Shown here one piece after another: positions 12,151 to 24,246 of a stretch of 64,000 nt of DNA. Position numbers and translations under genes: made by a program. Each line of letters starts with the position of its first letter. Within the stretch, counting starts at the first letter, position 1. The DNA is from Prostheceraeus crozeri. Taxonomy: Eukaryota; Platyhelminthes; Polycladida; Euryleptidae. Below the pieces are notes generated by a model. That model worked only from the letters and a program-made list of their open reading frames with translations, did not search any database and was not told the DNA's origin. The stretch lies in assembly GCA_907163375.1 (NCBI GenBank), contig CAJQUW010004777.1, forward strand, positions 516,001-580,000, in the 5' to 3' direction.

Positions 12151-12345
12151 GGCCTTATGGTAGAGTGCTCGCTCAGCGTCCGGGAGACCTTGGTTGAAAC
12201 CTTGGTCGGGTCAAACCATAGAGTAAGTGTATTAGGTAGAGTGGTGACTCCGTATTTATTAAATCCCCAATGTGTATACACTTTCATTTTATTAAATGAA
12301 CTCGAGGGGAACACAGTTGCTATTGTTACCAAATGTGAGATACCC
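12150..12345 (+). mobile_element. tRNA-derived SINE
   Basis: The head resembles the 5' part of a tRNA gene. An A-box-like TGGCCTTATGG lies near 12148-12160, then 'tagagtgctcgctcagc', then a B-box-like GGTTGAAACC near 12192-12201, spaced as in a Pol III promoter. A body follows ('accatagagtaagtg', 'ttaggtagagtggtgac', 'gtgtatacacttt'). Part of that body recurs in inverted orientation at 12975-13066, which supports a dispersed family. Mobility depends on a partner LINE that I cannot identify. Confidence 0.65.
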
Positions 12346-12974
12346 AAATTTTTGCTGTTTTGAAGAAATTATCACGAAATTGAGTGATCATGATTGCAAT
12401 GCAGAAGAAAATGATGGTATTTTACAGATCCTCCATGTCATGACAGTCGTGGTGAGGTAGTGTTTGTTAAATTAGCAATTCGATGACCTGCTATTGCTTT
12501 CATACCGAACCTCAAGAGAATCTTCTTAAGTGTGATCATATCATAAGCAACCTGCCACTGTTAGATCAAAATAACAGAATCAAAGACAATGATTTCAATT
12601 AACTTTGAAAGGTGTAAATGGGTCCACGTCACTATTCAGATTCATGAAGTGAAACATAAATTTAGTGAATCATAAAATCATACCGGTGAAAATTGAATTA
12701 AAAACAATTAATTTCAACAATAAGAAAGCACAACAAGATCTCGACTTTTTCATGAAGACTTCCATTATAATGCGACTCATGAAGTTCCCTAGCCAATCGG
12801 CTTCATTTCCGCTTAATATTTAGTAACAAATATTTATTCCTTTTGATATCCAACTTCTTTCATGCTACTGATAATGGGAGCGTCATGTCAGTAGTAAATT
12901 GGCAAATATTGAGCTTTTTCAAAACTGCTCAAATAATTTTTTGGACCGCAGGAACGTAATCTTCGCAAGAAACT

Positions 12975-13066
12975 GAATCTTTCCATATAAAAATTTCACT
13001 GTATACAGACACTTTTTTGAGTTGACACTCTACCTACATATATACTTACTCTATGGGTCAAACCTT
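12975..13066 (-). mobile_element. SINE body fragment, same family as 12150-12345
   Basis: Read on the minus strand, this matches the body of the upstream SINE: 'gacccatagagtaagtata', 'gtaggtagagtgtcaac', and then a 'gtctgtatacagtgaaat' segment comparable with 'gtgtatacactttcatt'. The tRNA-like head is missing, so the copy is 5'-truncated or decayed. Confidence 0.55.
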
Positions 13067-13069
13067 AGA

Positions 13070-14395
13070 CTTTGAAAATAGGTACACTCTGCATTCCTGC
13101 TAGACACGCCGCACAAAAAGAATGAGGATGGATAGATGACAACTCGGCCACATGGAAGAAAGTCTCCATGTCTAATGTGCTTCAAAGTGTAGAAAGAAAG
13201 TTCATTTATTTATTCAAGTTAAGTTTGGTGTCTGCATTCTCAATAAAAGCATCTAAAAATAGTATTAGTTTTGATAGCACGGATGATGACATCAAACTTA
13301 AAAAAATTGACAGTCGCCGTCTTCGAATATTGTACTTTTCACGGCATTTTATCGATTAAAGGCAACCATTCTGCTAGAAGAAGTTCTAAATATGTGAAAC
13401 AAATTTAGGATTTTGGCACCTCAGAGGTGAATTCTGCGCTCGTTTATATGGCCCAAACCGTACTATCCTAATGCTATCTCCTATTGCTCTAAACGGTTTG
13501 AGTTTCGGAGTTGCAGCGCAACAATATGAGTGGAGGAGCTAAATTCTACGAATTTACCCCTCGTAGGTAATATAAAGATGATTGAAGCTCTAACGTAGCT
13601 TCAGATGCTTATATATACGGAGTCTTCATCCTATACGGAGTCCCTATAGTGTTCTTGATCAGTGGCTTGCAGTCGGAGCTTTTTTAGCTTACTTTATGAG
13701 CGCACGGTTTACAGTGACGAGAAAGACACATCCTTCCAAAAAGGCTTCTCCACAAATGCTTTATCCTAAGCAAACCTACTGTGCAATATTTCACAAAAAG
13801 AGCGCAACTTATAATCATAATTTCTTTGAACAAGTTCTTGGCAACACAAGGGACTGAAAGGAAGAATTTGAATTTGCTTCAAAATTCGACATCTTTTGCA
13901 GAGTTCGATGAATACACACTCAACCCGACACTAAGCACGAAGACCCAAAACGCAAATGTGAAACACGGAATGTAAAACGTAATGTGTTTCATAAACGCTG
14001 TTTGTTTGTCATTCATCGTCGTGGAATATGATGGATTCTATAAAGACTTGACATTATCTAGATCGAGTTGAGTTATCAATCTGCCTCTTACTTTAAAACT
14101 TGACAATGAATAATTCTCAACACGACTCTAATTGTAGAAACACGAACACGATAAAGTTAGAATATCTTTGATGCTTGGAGTACTTCAAAATGACTAGAAT
14201 TTCCCATAATGACTTTCAAACCATTTCTGAAATGATTTTGCACAAATAGATTTGAAGATGAATCTTCCCGAAACCGCGACAACTGCAGCTGACACAACCC
14301 TCTAACAGGGTCTCAACAACTATTAAACATCGTGCGGATATGCAGGCAACCGAAAGGAGAAACGGAAGGCGTTGAGCATTTAGGTGAGAGTTTTG
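13070..14395. other. No gene seen
   Basis: Unique sequence with only short random frames on both strands. Confidence 0.55.
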
Positions 14396-14399
14396 GAAG

Positions 14400-14640
14400 T
14401 TTGAGGGTTAACGTGATAACAGAAAAAGGGGAGAGAGTTGGTTGATAGGACGGAGAGTAGACATTCTGTGTAGACAGGAGACAAACTGGAGGGTGAGCAA
14501 TACCCGATGGTTGGGAGGTGGTGTCAAACTTTCCGATTGTGGCAGGAACGTGAGAGCTGGGGTAATCCTGCGGGACAATCTCGTTAAAAATGTTCACAAG
14601 GTGAAAAAGGAACATCTGAGAGACACTGAGCGCCGAACTT
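14400..14640 (+). mobile_element. LINE endonuclease-domain relic
   Basis: One frame encodes 'KKGRELVD', and the next frame, after a one-base shift, encodes RRVDILCRQETNW, then 'WLGGGVKLSDCG' and 'VILRDNLVKNVHKV'. This is the start of the apurinic-type endonuclease of RTE-like LINEs ('...GKGRELVD...RRVDILC.QET.W.G'), with the catalytic-region QET motif kept. The rest of the element is not seen downstream, so it is a short dead fragment. Confidence 0.75.
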
Positions 14641-15104
14641 GAAATGGAGGGTGTGTTTCTGACGTTCACCAGCGACGATGATGTTTCAAAAGGTAACTGT
14701 GTAACAGAAGAGAAAGTTGTAGATCGAAAGTTATACAACGCAGCACACTTTTGCCCAGCCCCCATTCCTTGCTTAAATGATCATTTTTAAGTCCGCAAAT
14801 CAATTGATTATGCCGCGTTGATGAAATGCAATGCTGCTCAGCAAGATTGGCGCAATGACCATGTAATAGAGCATAGAAATTGACAACAATAAAACCTCTA
14901 GAATGGAAATTAAGCTTCATGCAATGCACAATAACGGCACATAAATCGCACGCATTTTCACTTAGATGCACCTGCCAACGTCTGTATCATTGGGTTAGAA
15001 TCAGTCACATGAGTAAATCGAAGCTTTTAATTGGTTCTTCATGCCCCAACTTAGTTCCCTCGGATGTGCCGCGACCTTGAGTCAATTTCCATTCTAGCGA
15101 ACTT

Positions 15105-15185
15105 CAGATAAACAGTTTATTTCTATGTAATAGAGCGTTCGCTCTGATTCCGGAAGACCTTAAGTTCAAGCTAAGGAGATCTAGA
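15105..15185 (+). mobile_element. Decayed tRNA-derived SINE head
   Basis: 'tagagcgttcgctctgatt', then 'ccggaagaccttaagttca', parallels 'tagagtgctcgctcagc...ccgggagaccttggttgaa' of the copy at 12150. The A and B box regions are degenerate. Confidence 0.45.
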
Positions 15186-15530
15186 TATCTATACACAGAA
15201 GGAAAATTTGTTCACGTCAGTTGACAGACTTGAAGGCCATAGAAATCTCACTGGAAATTGATTCTGCCTTTACAAGTACAGGTTTTCCTACACGACAACC
15301 GCAACTACCGAATCAAGAGCGGCACTTTAATTTCTAAAACGTTAAAAGATAAAGTATTACGTCATTTCACAATTGAGAGCGACAACAATAAATAAACTGC
15401 AGCAAAACAGTTCAATTGTGTCTCTATCAGATTAGTGAGCGGCATTTCACGTGAAGAATAAATGGTATCTATTCGGTTTGATCCAAAGCCCTATTAGATG
15501 TCTTCACATCTGCTAAATTAACTTATCAAT

Positions 15531-16566
15531 ATGGAGCGCCAGCTAATACCTTCTGATGTTAAACGCAGAATCATTATGGCTCACGAAGCCGGAGATGATT
15601 ACATTGAAGACGCTCGAGTTCTCGGTGTAAATCGGGGTACTGCGTATTCAATAGTACATCGTTATATACTTGAAGGAGTCATTGAGCGTCCCAGAGGAGG
15701 AAGACGACACCAAAAGATGGACGAAGATATGCAAATACTATGGTAGAGATTGTTGAATCCCAACCGGAATTCACGTTAGCCCAAATCAAAGCTGATCTAC
15801 AAGCGCGGATGCCGGACAAGCCATCTGTCTCCATTCAAACTATCAGCACATGTCTGAGAAATCGTCTTAACTTCTTAAAGAAAATGGAGACTGTTCAAGT
15901 CAACCGCAATAGCCATGACGTCAAAGTGGAAAGGGCCGAGTATGCGAACTGGTATCTGCACACGATCAACGCAAACCATCCGCCAACATTTATTTTTGTG
16001 GACGAATCTGGCTTTAATTTATGGATCAGTCGCACACGAGGTCGTGCCAGACGGGGAGAGCGAGCTGTCAGGATTGTTCATGGACAGGGGGGGCGGAATT
16101 TTACTCTCATCTTGGCGGTCTCTAATTAAGGTGTCGTCCATCATGAATTCTACGAAGGCGGAACCTCCTGTGAGAGATTTAACTCCTGGCTGGAAGAAGC
16201 GTCCGTTGCGGCTGGGGCTGGACCTCGTGTATTCGTCATGGATAATGCTCCGTGCCACAATGGAGCCCGTGAAATCAGTTTGCGAGAGGGACACTCTATT
16301 AGGTACTTACGCCCTACTCCCCATTTCTCAATATCGCAGAGAACGCGTTTTCCATGTGGAAAGCGGCTTTCAAGAGAGAAGTAGCTGAGATTTGTGAGCA
16401 GTTACACAACTACACTGGACAACAGCGGAATTTGACCTTACTGCAACTCGCCTCCCAAAACATGAGTGCCATCACTGCAAATAAGATGGGAAGGTCTTCC
16501 AGACGTATGGGCAGATTGATGCCTAGACTAATTAATCGCGAGGATGTCTTACAAAACCATCAATGA
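15531..16566 (+). pseudogene. Tc1/mariner-superfamily transposase, frameshifted
   Basis: The start at 15531 gives a helix-turn-helix N-terminus (MERQLIPSDVKRRIIMAHEA, 'ARVLGVNRGTAYSIVHRY'). A frame change near 15740 leads into a frame with FIFVDESGFNLW (first catalytic Asp). Another change near 16130 leads to VFVMDNAPCHNGAR (second Asp). A third change near 16320 restores 'NIAENAFSMWKAAF' (catalytic Glu), some 32-34 residues after the second Asp, as in Tc1/mariner-type DDE enzymes. The end of the last frame is at 16566. All three catalytic residues survive but in separate frames, so the gene is dead. It is a different family from the one at 1856-2928. No terminal repeats were resolved. Confidence 0.8.
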
Positions 16567-16569
16567 ATA

Positions 16570-17280
16570 TTACGGTACTTGTTTTGTTTCATAATGGAAT
16601 AAAAAATTTCAAGATTATCAAAACTTTTTCGTATTCACTTACCTTTTCGTAAAAAAAGTTTTTAATGACTTACTGTATTACCTTTATGAATTAAAATAAT
16701 TATCAAACTTTTCCTTTTGACATATTTTACCTTTTCGAATTAAAAAAATTATCAAAACTTTTTGTATTGACTTACCTGTTAAATAAAATATAATTGAATA
16801 TGAAAAGCCGTTTATGATTTCAGGTTGCCGCTCATTAAACTTATAAATCCATTAATAAACTCACTTATTATCACTACCGATTAAAAACAACAACATTCAA
16901 TTGAAAACGCTGCTGATTAACAGAAATACCGTTGTTGCATCTTAAAACATATTCTTTAATCTGATAGTCGTATTGTCGAACTGGAAAACCTGTACATGAT
17001 TCTGATTTCTATGCCCCATATGCGGTAATACACCTTCCAGGCTGTCTGTCTACTGATGTGATCATATCTCCTTTCTTCGTAAATGTATTTGGATCTCCAT
17101 GGTTCAAACTTTGGTTGAGACTTTTGAATAGATTAACTCCGCATTAATGGCAAACTCTCAGAACTAAAGAATGATGGTCTGATAAACAATTTATTAAACG
17201 ACCGCTAACGTGCGTCCGAGTATTACAGTGAGTAACCAATGCAATGTTTCTTTTTTTACTTTATGCAGATAATGGAGACT
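16570..17280. other. AT-rich 3' flank with degenerate short repeats
   Basis: 'attatcaaaactttttNgtattNacttacc' recurs loosely at 16613, 16698 and 16748 at uneven spacing. No gene is seen. It may be the decayed 3' end of the preceding transposon. Confidence 0.45.
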
Positions 17281-17284
17281 GCCC

Positions 17285-17720
17285 GAAGCACACGCATCAT
17301 CATCATCATCATCAGGGTATTTCTCACTCCCTTAGGAGGAACCCCTTCTTTTTAGCGTCCACAAAACTTTGTCTTTTACCATGCGGCTCCATGTGTGTCC
17401 GATGTAGCGTTCTAGATCGTCGCGCCATCATGATTTGGTCGTCCATGTGATCCTTTGAAGTTGCGCGCAGTCGATTCTGTAACCCGTGTTGTCTATCGGT
17501 TGTCATTTCGTCGCGCCACATGTCTTTCCCATCCATGTTTACTGTCCCGAATACACTGGATGATGTCCGTCACCCCTGTCTGCTGACGGATCCAACTGGC
17601 TCTTTTACTGTGACGAAGTGTAGTACCCATCATTATTCGCATCATTTTCCGTTGAGCAGTGACGAGCTTCTCCAATTGTGTATCATTCAGCGGCCATGTT
17701 TCGCTGCCATATGTCATAGA
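17285..17720 (-). mobile_element. LINE, ORF2 C-terminus with ATG-repeat tail
   Basis: Read on the minus strand, 17717 to 17493 encodes MTYGSETWPLNDTQLEKL, then 'AQRKMMRIMMGTTLRH', 'IRQQTGVTDIIQ' and 'WERHVARRNDNR'. This is the post-reverse-transcriptase region of a non-LTR retrotransposon. It continues with stops through a basic tail and ends in a (GATGAT)n microsatellite (plus-strand CAT repeats ~17296-17315), which is the usual 3' tail of these elements. The element is 5'-truncated. Confidence 0.8.
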
Positions 17721-17724
17721 ATGA

Positions 17725-18165
17725 AGAATACATTCGTTGAACGCCGTTCTCTTTGATTTCTAAAACAGGAATTTCAGTGTGATTGCAAACATGTTCTTCA
17801 AATAGCATGTCTGGCCTGCTATTATTCAACTGTCAAATTCTGCTGATATATCTGTTCTAAAAATTCTGCTGATGTAAAAAATCTATTCATGTTATCTGCA
17901 AATCGCAACCTTATTCTACCTTCCAACGCATGCTTCATACTTTATTTTGCTAAAAGCTTTGGTATTGCGTTCAACTTTCTACTAAAAAGGAAAAGTAGTA
18001 TACGATAATTGTTCTTTTGAATTGAGACTTGTATTCATTATTGTAGATTACTCCCATGCAGGCATGTGCTCTGTGTGTCTCAGCGTAAACGAGTCTCATG
18101 CTGTTCCTCCATGTTGTCTTTCAGAAATGGAGAGAATCTGAAGACTTTCTTTTGTGCATATGTTC
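17725..18165. other. No gene seen
   Basis: Unique flanking sequence between the LINE end and the P-like transposon. Confidence 0.5.
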
Positions 18166-18172
18166 ATCGTAG

Positions 18173-18234
18173 CACGGCCAACTAGAGGATACGGCCGGGA
18201 CACGTGCATAATGGCTTCCAAAAAAGGAGGCCGA
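18173..18234 (+). repeat. Left terminal inverted repeat of P-like element
   Basis: Matches 21233-21294 in reverse complement with one visible mismatch (T for C in 'ggcYtccaaaa'). Confidence 0.92.
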
Positions 18235-18556
18235 TCATCTCGCTAAATGTAATCAGTCATTAGGATTAAATTTGTGATTGCAACATAAAGCTACTGACTG
18301 TAGGGTGAGAAAACTTCATTAGCCGAGTCAAGTCGCACAACATCAAGGTCATAATGTCTTTGTGCTGCAGACGCTGGGTATGTTCTACCATCTGTATCGA
18401 TCAGTTAAGGGAACGCCAAGTTTATTATTCTCGCACATGCACAGCGCGCAGGCGGCAGTCAGCTTCACTTATTTGACTGATCAACGCGAGACTTGACTGC
18501 TCTCTCCTGTCTGCTATCAGAGTTCAAGTGTCCATATCAGATATCAAGAGTTCGAC

Positions 18557-21098
18557 ATGGTAAAAAAGTGCTGCGTGCCGTTATGCAAAAGTGGATACGC
18601 CTCAGAAAGTCCTTATGCGGCAGAGTTTTCGTTTCCAAAGGATAATAAAAAAACTTTGTAGCAACAATGGATTATTGCAATTCGTCGAAAAGATTTGATT
18701 GTGACAAAAAATACATTCGTTTGTGAAAAACATTTTGATAGCAAATATATACGGACGACACCATCAGGACGAAAAAGATTGAAATGGGAAGACGATCCCA
18801 TTCCTACTATTTTTTCTTTTCTTCCCTCGGTAAGAGCTCCTATCACTATTCGACGGAAATGTCCTACTGACAGGAATATACAAATGGATGAGATGGAGAT
18901 TTTTCAACAACGTGATAAAATACATTCTTTGACTGACTTCGACGTGAATGATAAACCGGCTGACTGGATTTTGGAGAAATTTAGCGATTATGTTCGCGTC
19001 TATCAATTATCTTCAGGGATGCCCGAGGTTCTCGGAGCCATTGTGATTGATTCATCCTTCCATGTTAGATTATCTTTTCATGGCCGTCAGTTGTCTTTAC
19101 CCGCCTGGTTACGATCTCAGCCTGGGTGCCAATTGAGCAGACGAAGTCAGTTGATGGAATTGTGCAACTACGTTAAGAATTTTTCTGATGATAATCGTGA
19201 TTTCCCTCTCTTGTCAGCTTTGGAGAAATTTGTTTATATAAAGGGAAAAGTGGCATACCCGGCCATAATCATGCGATTCGCAATATATATACGCTATACA
19301 TCTTTGGCGGCGTACAACTTTTTGAGTGAACATTTTCCTCTTCCATCATTGCGCACTTTGCGCAGAGTAACCTCCGGAGATCTCAACTCTCTGAATTTCG
19401 TGTCATCTCTATTGGAAAGCGGTGAAATTGGTAAGGATGCTACCCTTCTAATTGATGAAATGTATCTTCAACCAGAATTGCGTTTTGATGGAGCGTCAAT
19501 GATCGGAGCATCACCAGAAGAAGAACTGTATGGTAGTGTTGTTTGCTTCATGCTCGTTTTCCTCAAGAAATCAATCCCTGTTGTCATTCGGGCACTACCA
19601 ATCACAAAGTTATCGGCCGTGTTGCTAATGGAGACCGTCGAGGATATTATTCGAAAATGCGGAAATATTAGTGTAAAAATCCGTGCATTGTCTACAGATA
19701 ATCATTCTGTTAATGTTAATCTCTATACTCGTCTCAAATGTCGGTATCCCCATCCAAATGCATAAAATGGGAATTTTTCTATTTTATTCGACAATATGAT
19801 AATATATCTGATTTTTGATTTTCGTTCATCTGATAAAAAACATCAGAAATAATTGGTTGAAAATCCGTAGATTCCGTGTTACGTCATTTCAAGCCTCCGT
19901 CGATGTCTTTGATATGCATTTAGCTGACAAATCATTCATCGATTGGAACTTTCTCAATAAAGTGTTCGACATTGAGCACAAAACATTGCTTAAGAAAGCT
20001 CCTTTGATCACATTTGCGGCTTTACATCCGCAAAATAAAAAGCAGAATGTTCCTTTAGCATTAGCAATTTTTGACAGGCGAAATTCGAGTGCCATTGAGC
20101 AGCTTTTTCCTGATGACGCAACTGCTCATTCGACTTCAAATTTTATCAAAATTGTATCCGTTTGGTGGGATATTCTTAATTCCAAGTCACCAAATCATAG
20201 TTTGCAGTTGGCGAATGGCATTCGACCTAATGACGGTAAAACAGATTTTTTGTTGAAATTCGCCCTGTGGGTTGAGTCTTGGAAAACGAAAAATCTACAG
20301 TTTTTTTCTGAGCAGACTTGGAAAGCATTAGTGCAGTCTACAAGAGCTATAGCAACTTTGTGCAACGATCTTCTTAATGAAGATTATGATTTCATTTTAA
20401 CTTCGCGTTTTCAAACAGATGCATTGGAGAAAAGATTCGGCAGATACAGACAAATATCTGGCGGTCGTTTCCTCGTATCTTTATATGAACTTGGCAAGTC
20501 TGAGAAGATCATTAAGATTTGTCAAAGCCTCAGACATTTAGATTATGATGAATATCCTATCATCAATGCATCTGATGATACAGATTCTTTGACTGTCACT
20601 GATGATGATATAAACAATTTATCTGACGATTATTCGTTGTCTGATACTGAAAATGAAGTAGCGGTGTATATTTCTGGCTATATTGCGAAAAAGATTCGCA
20701 ATCTCAATTGTTCATCTTGTGGTGTATTTTTGAACGAGAACTTGATTCAGTCAAATGATCGTCGATATATTGATGCTTTGAACAGAGGAGGTTTGACTGT
20801 GCCAAATCAATTACTTCATGACTCTGTTTGTGAAGTGTTTTCTATTTTGATGGGAAATTTTTATTTTCTGAAAGAAAAAGAAAAACACTCCAATTTTTCC
20901 GAGTATGTTGAAAGCATTGTTTGCAAAAAGTTGACACTAATCGAATTTTCGTGTGAAGATCATCACGTTCGATCGAAAAAAATCCTGATCTCTACATGTG
21001 TAAATATCATATTCAACAATTACCAAAAGAAAATGAAGGACTCTATCAAAAGGCCAAATACCCAATTGATTAAGTATTCTTCGAAAAGGAGGAAATAA
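18557..21098 (+). pseudogene. THAP-domain P-type transposase, one stop and one frameshift
   Basis: The ATG at 18557 starts MVKKCCVPLCKSGY. With CEKHF at ~18730 this supplies the C2CH zinc ligands of an N-terminal THAP DNA-binding domain. An in-frame TAG at 18659 cuts the domain after codon 34. The frame then runs open to 19765 through a helical region and into the RNase-H-like core (DEMYLQPELRFDG, 'ALSTDNHSVNVN' as likely acidic catalytic motifs). Near 19766-19815 a frame change with local stops interrupts the 'HLIKNIRNNW' segment. The second frame (19818-21098) carries the rest of the P-type/THAP9-like domain, including 'RFQTDALEKRFGRYRQ' and a C-terminal CxxC (NCSSCG). Total size fits P/THAP9-type transposases. 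Only two lesions are obvious. Confidence 0.88.
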
Positions 21099-21232
21099 TT
21101 TGTACTGACATTCGATCCGGCTTTGTAACTTTCTAAATATAGTGTAAATCTCATTCAGTCGTTCTCCATTATGGTATTAACAATCTATACATTAATTTGT
21201 CATCTAAAAACAGGATGCAGTATGATAACAGT

Positions 21233-21294
21233 TCGGCCTCCTTTTTTGGAGGCCATTATGCACGTGTCCCGGCCGTATCCTCTAGTTGGCCGTG
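21233..21294 (-). repeat. Right terminal inverted repeat of P-like element
   Basis: Reverse complement of 18173-18234. It is followed by the ATCGTAG target duplication. Confidence 0.92.
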
Positions 21295-21301
21295 ATCGTA
21301 G

Positions 21302-22620
21302 ATATGCTGAAAGTGTTCAGATATGAACCTCATATTTTATGAAAAAGATTGCTGATGATGCAACCTATATTATTATTCATTATTCCTTTTTGCTTTACCA
21401 AATTATGAATTTCTTCTACAACTATGATCATTTGTAGCTACGAGTAATGAAACTATTAAAGTCCTCGGAAGCCAAGGCTGATATTTAAAATCACCAAAAC
21501 AATTTCCTATTCATTGTCACGGCTCAGTTTAATGCCGACAGTGGACAATCAATGACTTTTCTTCCACAAACGTTTATACAAGTGGCATTAGAAAAAGAAT
21601 ACATTTTGATGCTGATTGAAATGCCTTTTGAAAGAGGAGACTATCTTGCAAAATGTACAAAATGGATAATTTCAATCCTTACTGAAGCGCTTACAAAAGC
21701 GTTGTCAAATAAATTCAAACGGCAAGTTTATTTTGATCTTTAAATGATAGAGAAATAAGAGTACATGTTAAAAAAGCATGTGTGCAAAAACGCATGCATT
21801 TTGCAAAGACACGCAAAGATACGCAAAAAATAAAAGTCTCGAATATTTGCGACAGTTGAGTTAGCTTCGAAGTAACCACATTGTGACAGGGGCCGAATCC
21901 CTCCCTCCCCGTTGTCGATAGGATTAACCTTGAAAGAGGTAGAGAGCTTAGGGTAATATCAAATGATTGCCATGACTGCTGGATTAAACTGGAGGAAGTA
22001 ATGTGTAAATCATATAATTAATCGACTTATTCCGCTGCATTCGAAAGGCATTCAGCAGGGAACGTCCTTCATGAAAGTAGACGTAAATCGCCTGGAAAAA
22101 GCATGTAAGGAGAAGGCGTTACATTGTATAGATCAAAGGAAGCAATTATTTGTTTGTGACGAAAGAAATCAGAAAATTGTCATTTATTTTGATATCAAAG
22201 AATGATTATCTACTCCCTCACTAACGAAAATAGATTCTGATTCCCAAAACAACCTGCCTGTAAATACTTACATTTCCTGAAGTATCTATTGTTGAAACAA
22301 TCAAGCGCTTTCAATACAACGCCGTGCAAGTTGATTTGGGGAAATGCACTCGTATTGGGAGAGTACTGGCGTGCGTTCAGAAGGGTAAACACTGCTGGCG
22401 AGACGCTGACATCCAACGAATTTGCATGTAGATTATCAATAAGTAAAAGTCCCTTTGTTGTCCCTTACATCAGAATAGATTCAACATGGGCAAAACCTGC
22501 GCTGCTGGCGGCTGTTCGAGAGTCTTGGCTGCATCCAAGGTTGACCCCGATGTGAGAAAAAAGCAATTGAGAAAAAGTTAGCTAGCGACTCGATTAGGCA
22601 GATTGGGAGATGGATGAAGA
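21302..22620. other. No gene seen
   Basis: Unique sequence with short random frames; no repeats recognised. Confidence 0.5.
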
Positions 22621-22621
22621 G

Positions 22622-22708
22622 CTATGGGTGCAGGTTGTCGGGTCCCGGTGCTTTCCCTGGTTTCAATGTTGATAGTGTCGTTTCGATTTCTGTAGGTGTG
22701 AACTTGTA
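22622..22708 (-). mobile_element. LINE reverse-transcriptase start, downstream half of split relic
   Basis: The minus strand encodes FTPTEIETTLSTLKPGKAPG followed by PDNLHP. This is the conserved entry to the LINE reverse-transcriptase domain ('...LK.GKAPGPD'). The frame is closed right after HP. The upstream part of the same ORF lies at 25054-25560, separated by the inverted-repeat element 22713-25049. Confidence 0.85.
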
Positions 22709-22819
22709 GCTATACACTGTAAATCGCTGGATACGAAAATTGCATACAAACATATACCAAAATAACATACAATTTGAAACTAAGATCTGATACGAGATTC
22801 TCGTATGTTTACAGAGATC

Positions 22820-23597
22820 TGGTATGTTTTTCATACCACATCTCACTTTCTTTCGTATGTGATTGGTATGTAGCGATGCAAACTATTCTATCTGTGATTG
22901 GCTGTTTGCACTGAAATGCGAGTTGTTGGTATGTTTTATATACGAGACCCGATGCAAATTCATCCTTTTTCGTATGCCTCTGGTATCTGTTTCGTATGAG
23001 CAGCTTTAAGTCACTTAGCAAAAAAATATATGTATTACATACCTACTACTGTCAAATAACTTTTTTCGGTAATACCAGTCGTGAATATTTTTTGTTTGAT
23101 AGAGTGATATTTAACTAGATTAGATTTATTGTGAATTTTACGCTCGACGAGATTGACGTTGTTGCTACTTGTCTAGAAAACATTAATAGGACGTTTAGTC
23201 AGCTCTTCCTTATGAACCAAATTCATTAACATCAATTCATTCATACGATATCTTTCGTGCAATCATGTTGACTTATATATTTCAAACATAACTATTTTTG
23301 CGTTCATGAACTATAATGTGTTTTTGTTTCGGATTGATAATATGCTTTATTTCAAAATTACATAATGCATAATTATTGATGGTTGAATACTTATTGATTA
23401 TTCATGAAATAACTTAGACTTACGTGTATCAAAGTCGAATTCAGTATTGTAAGTTCGACTCTTGAATGTCATTATCTCACTACTTACAGAACAGTAGTAA
23501 CATTAGTGTGATTTTTATTGACAAAAGGCCTTAAATCAACATACTTTGGACATGATTTATGCTTTCTTTTAACATTGTGCTGGTATGGCTTTAGTAT
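22820..23597. other. Non-coding left half of the inverted-repeat element
   Basis: AT-rich, with repeated GTATG/CATAC motifs up to ~23045 and unique sequence after that. No ORF or RNA gene is recognised. Confidence 0.5.
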
Positions 23598-23650
23598 TAA
23601 CAACAATGAGATTAAATACACGATAGATCAGATTGCCATGCAAAAGATGT

Positions 23651-23723
23651 GTGGTTGGTAGGATTCGAACCTACGACCCAGGTTAACTAGACCTGTGCTC
23701 TAACCAACTGCGCTACGAGCCAC
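23651..23723 (-). tRNA. tRNA-like gene 1, anticodon AGT (Thr-like)
   Basis: The minus strand folds as a cloverleaf. The anticodon stem is CAGGT/ACCTG around loop CTAGTTA (anticodon AGT). The T arm is GTAGG-TTCGAAT-CCTAC with a perfect B-box GGTTCGAATCC. The D arm is GCGC-AGTTGGTTA-GAGC with one G.A mismatch. The acceptor GTGGCTC pairs with the 3' strand except position 7, and there is one extra base before the D stem. This copy has a further C-to-T change in the 3' acceptor strand. A TTTT Pol III stop follows about 6 bp downstream. Confidence 0.6.
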
Positions 23724-23948
23724 TTACGCGACTCTGTCAGTTGGCAGGATCAAACCCTCACCACCACACATCAGTTGTCAAGGCAATAATAATCAATGAA
23801 TAAATAACACGTCACAATTGTGACCGCCGACATTAAGGCAAGTAGCGGGGATCGATTGTCCACCAAAGCATCTTAAGCCATGTCGTGAAAGCAATTAACA
23901 ACAATGAGATTAAATACACGATAGATCAGATTGCCATGCAAAAGATGT

Positions 23949-24021
23949 GTGGCTGGTAGGATTCGAACCTACGACCCAGGTTAACTAGACCTGTGCTCTA
24001 ACCAACTGCGCTACGAGCCAC
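23949..24021 (-). tRNA. tRNA-like gene 2, anticodon AGT (Thr-like)
   Basis: Same cloverleaf as copy 1 but with the better-paired acceptor: GTGGCT pairs with AGCCAC, with a C.C mismatch at position 7. A and B boxes are intact and a T4 terminator lies just downstream on the minus strand. Confidence 0.65.
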
Positions 24022-24246
24022 TTACGCGACTCTGTCAGTTGGCAGGATCAAACCCTCACCACCACACATCAGTTGTCAAGGCAATAATAATCAATGAATA
24101 AATAACACGTCACAATTGTGACCGCCGACATTAAGGCAAGTAGCGGGGATCGATTGTCCACCAAAGCATCTTAAGCCATGTCGTGAAAGCAATTAACAAC
24201 AATGAGATTAAATACACGATAGATCAGATTGCCATGCAAAAGATGT

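Larger units (their letters stand above)
18173..21294 (+). mobile_element. P-element-like (THAP) DNA transposon, full length
   Basis: Near-perfect terminal inverted repeats of about 61 bp begin CACGGCCAACTAGAGGATAC at 18173 and end with the reverse complement at 21294. I see one mismatch over that length. The element is flanked by the direct repeat ATCGTAG at 18166-18172 and 21295-21301, a target-site duplication close to the 7-8 bp of P-type elements. It contains a single transposase gene on the plus strand. Total length is 3,122 bp. Long matching ends suggest a recent arrival, although the transposase has already been damaged. Confidence 0.92.

Noticed and set aside
14313-14765. 150-codon minus-strand frame rich in Ser/Thr/Pro
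   Set aside because: It overlaps the LINE endonuclease relic, which is recognised by motif on the plus strand.
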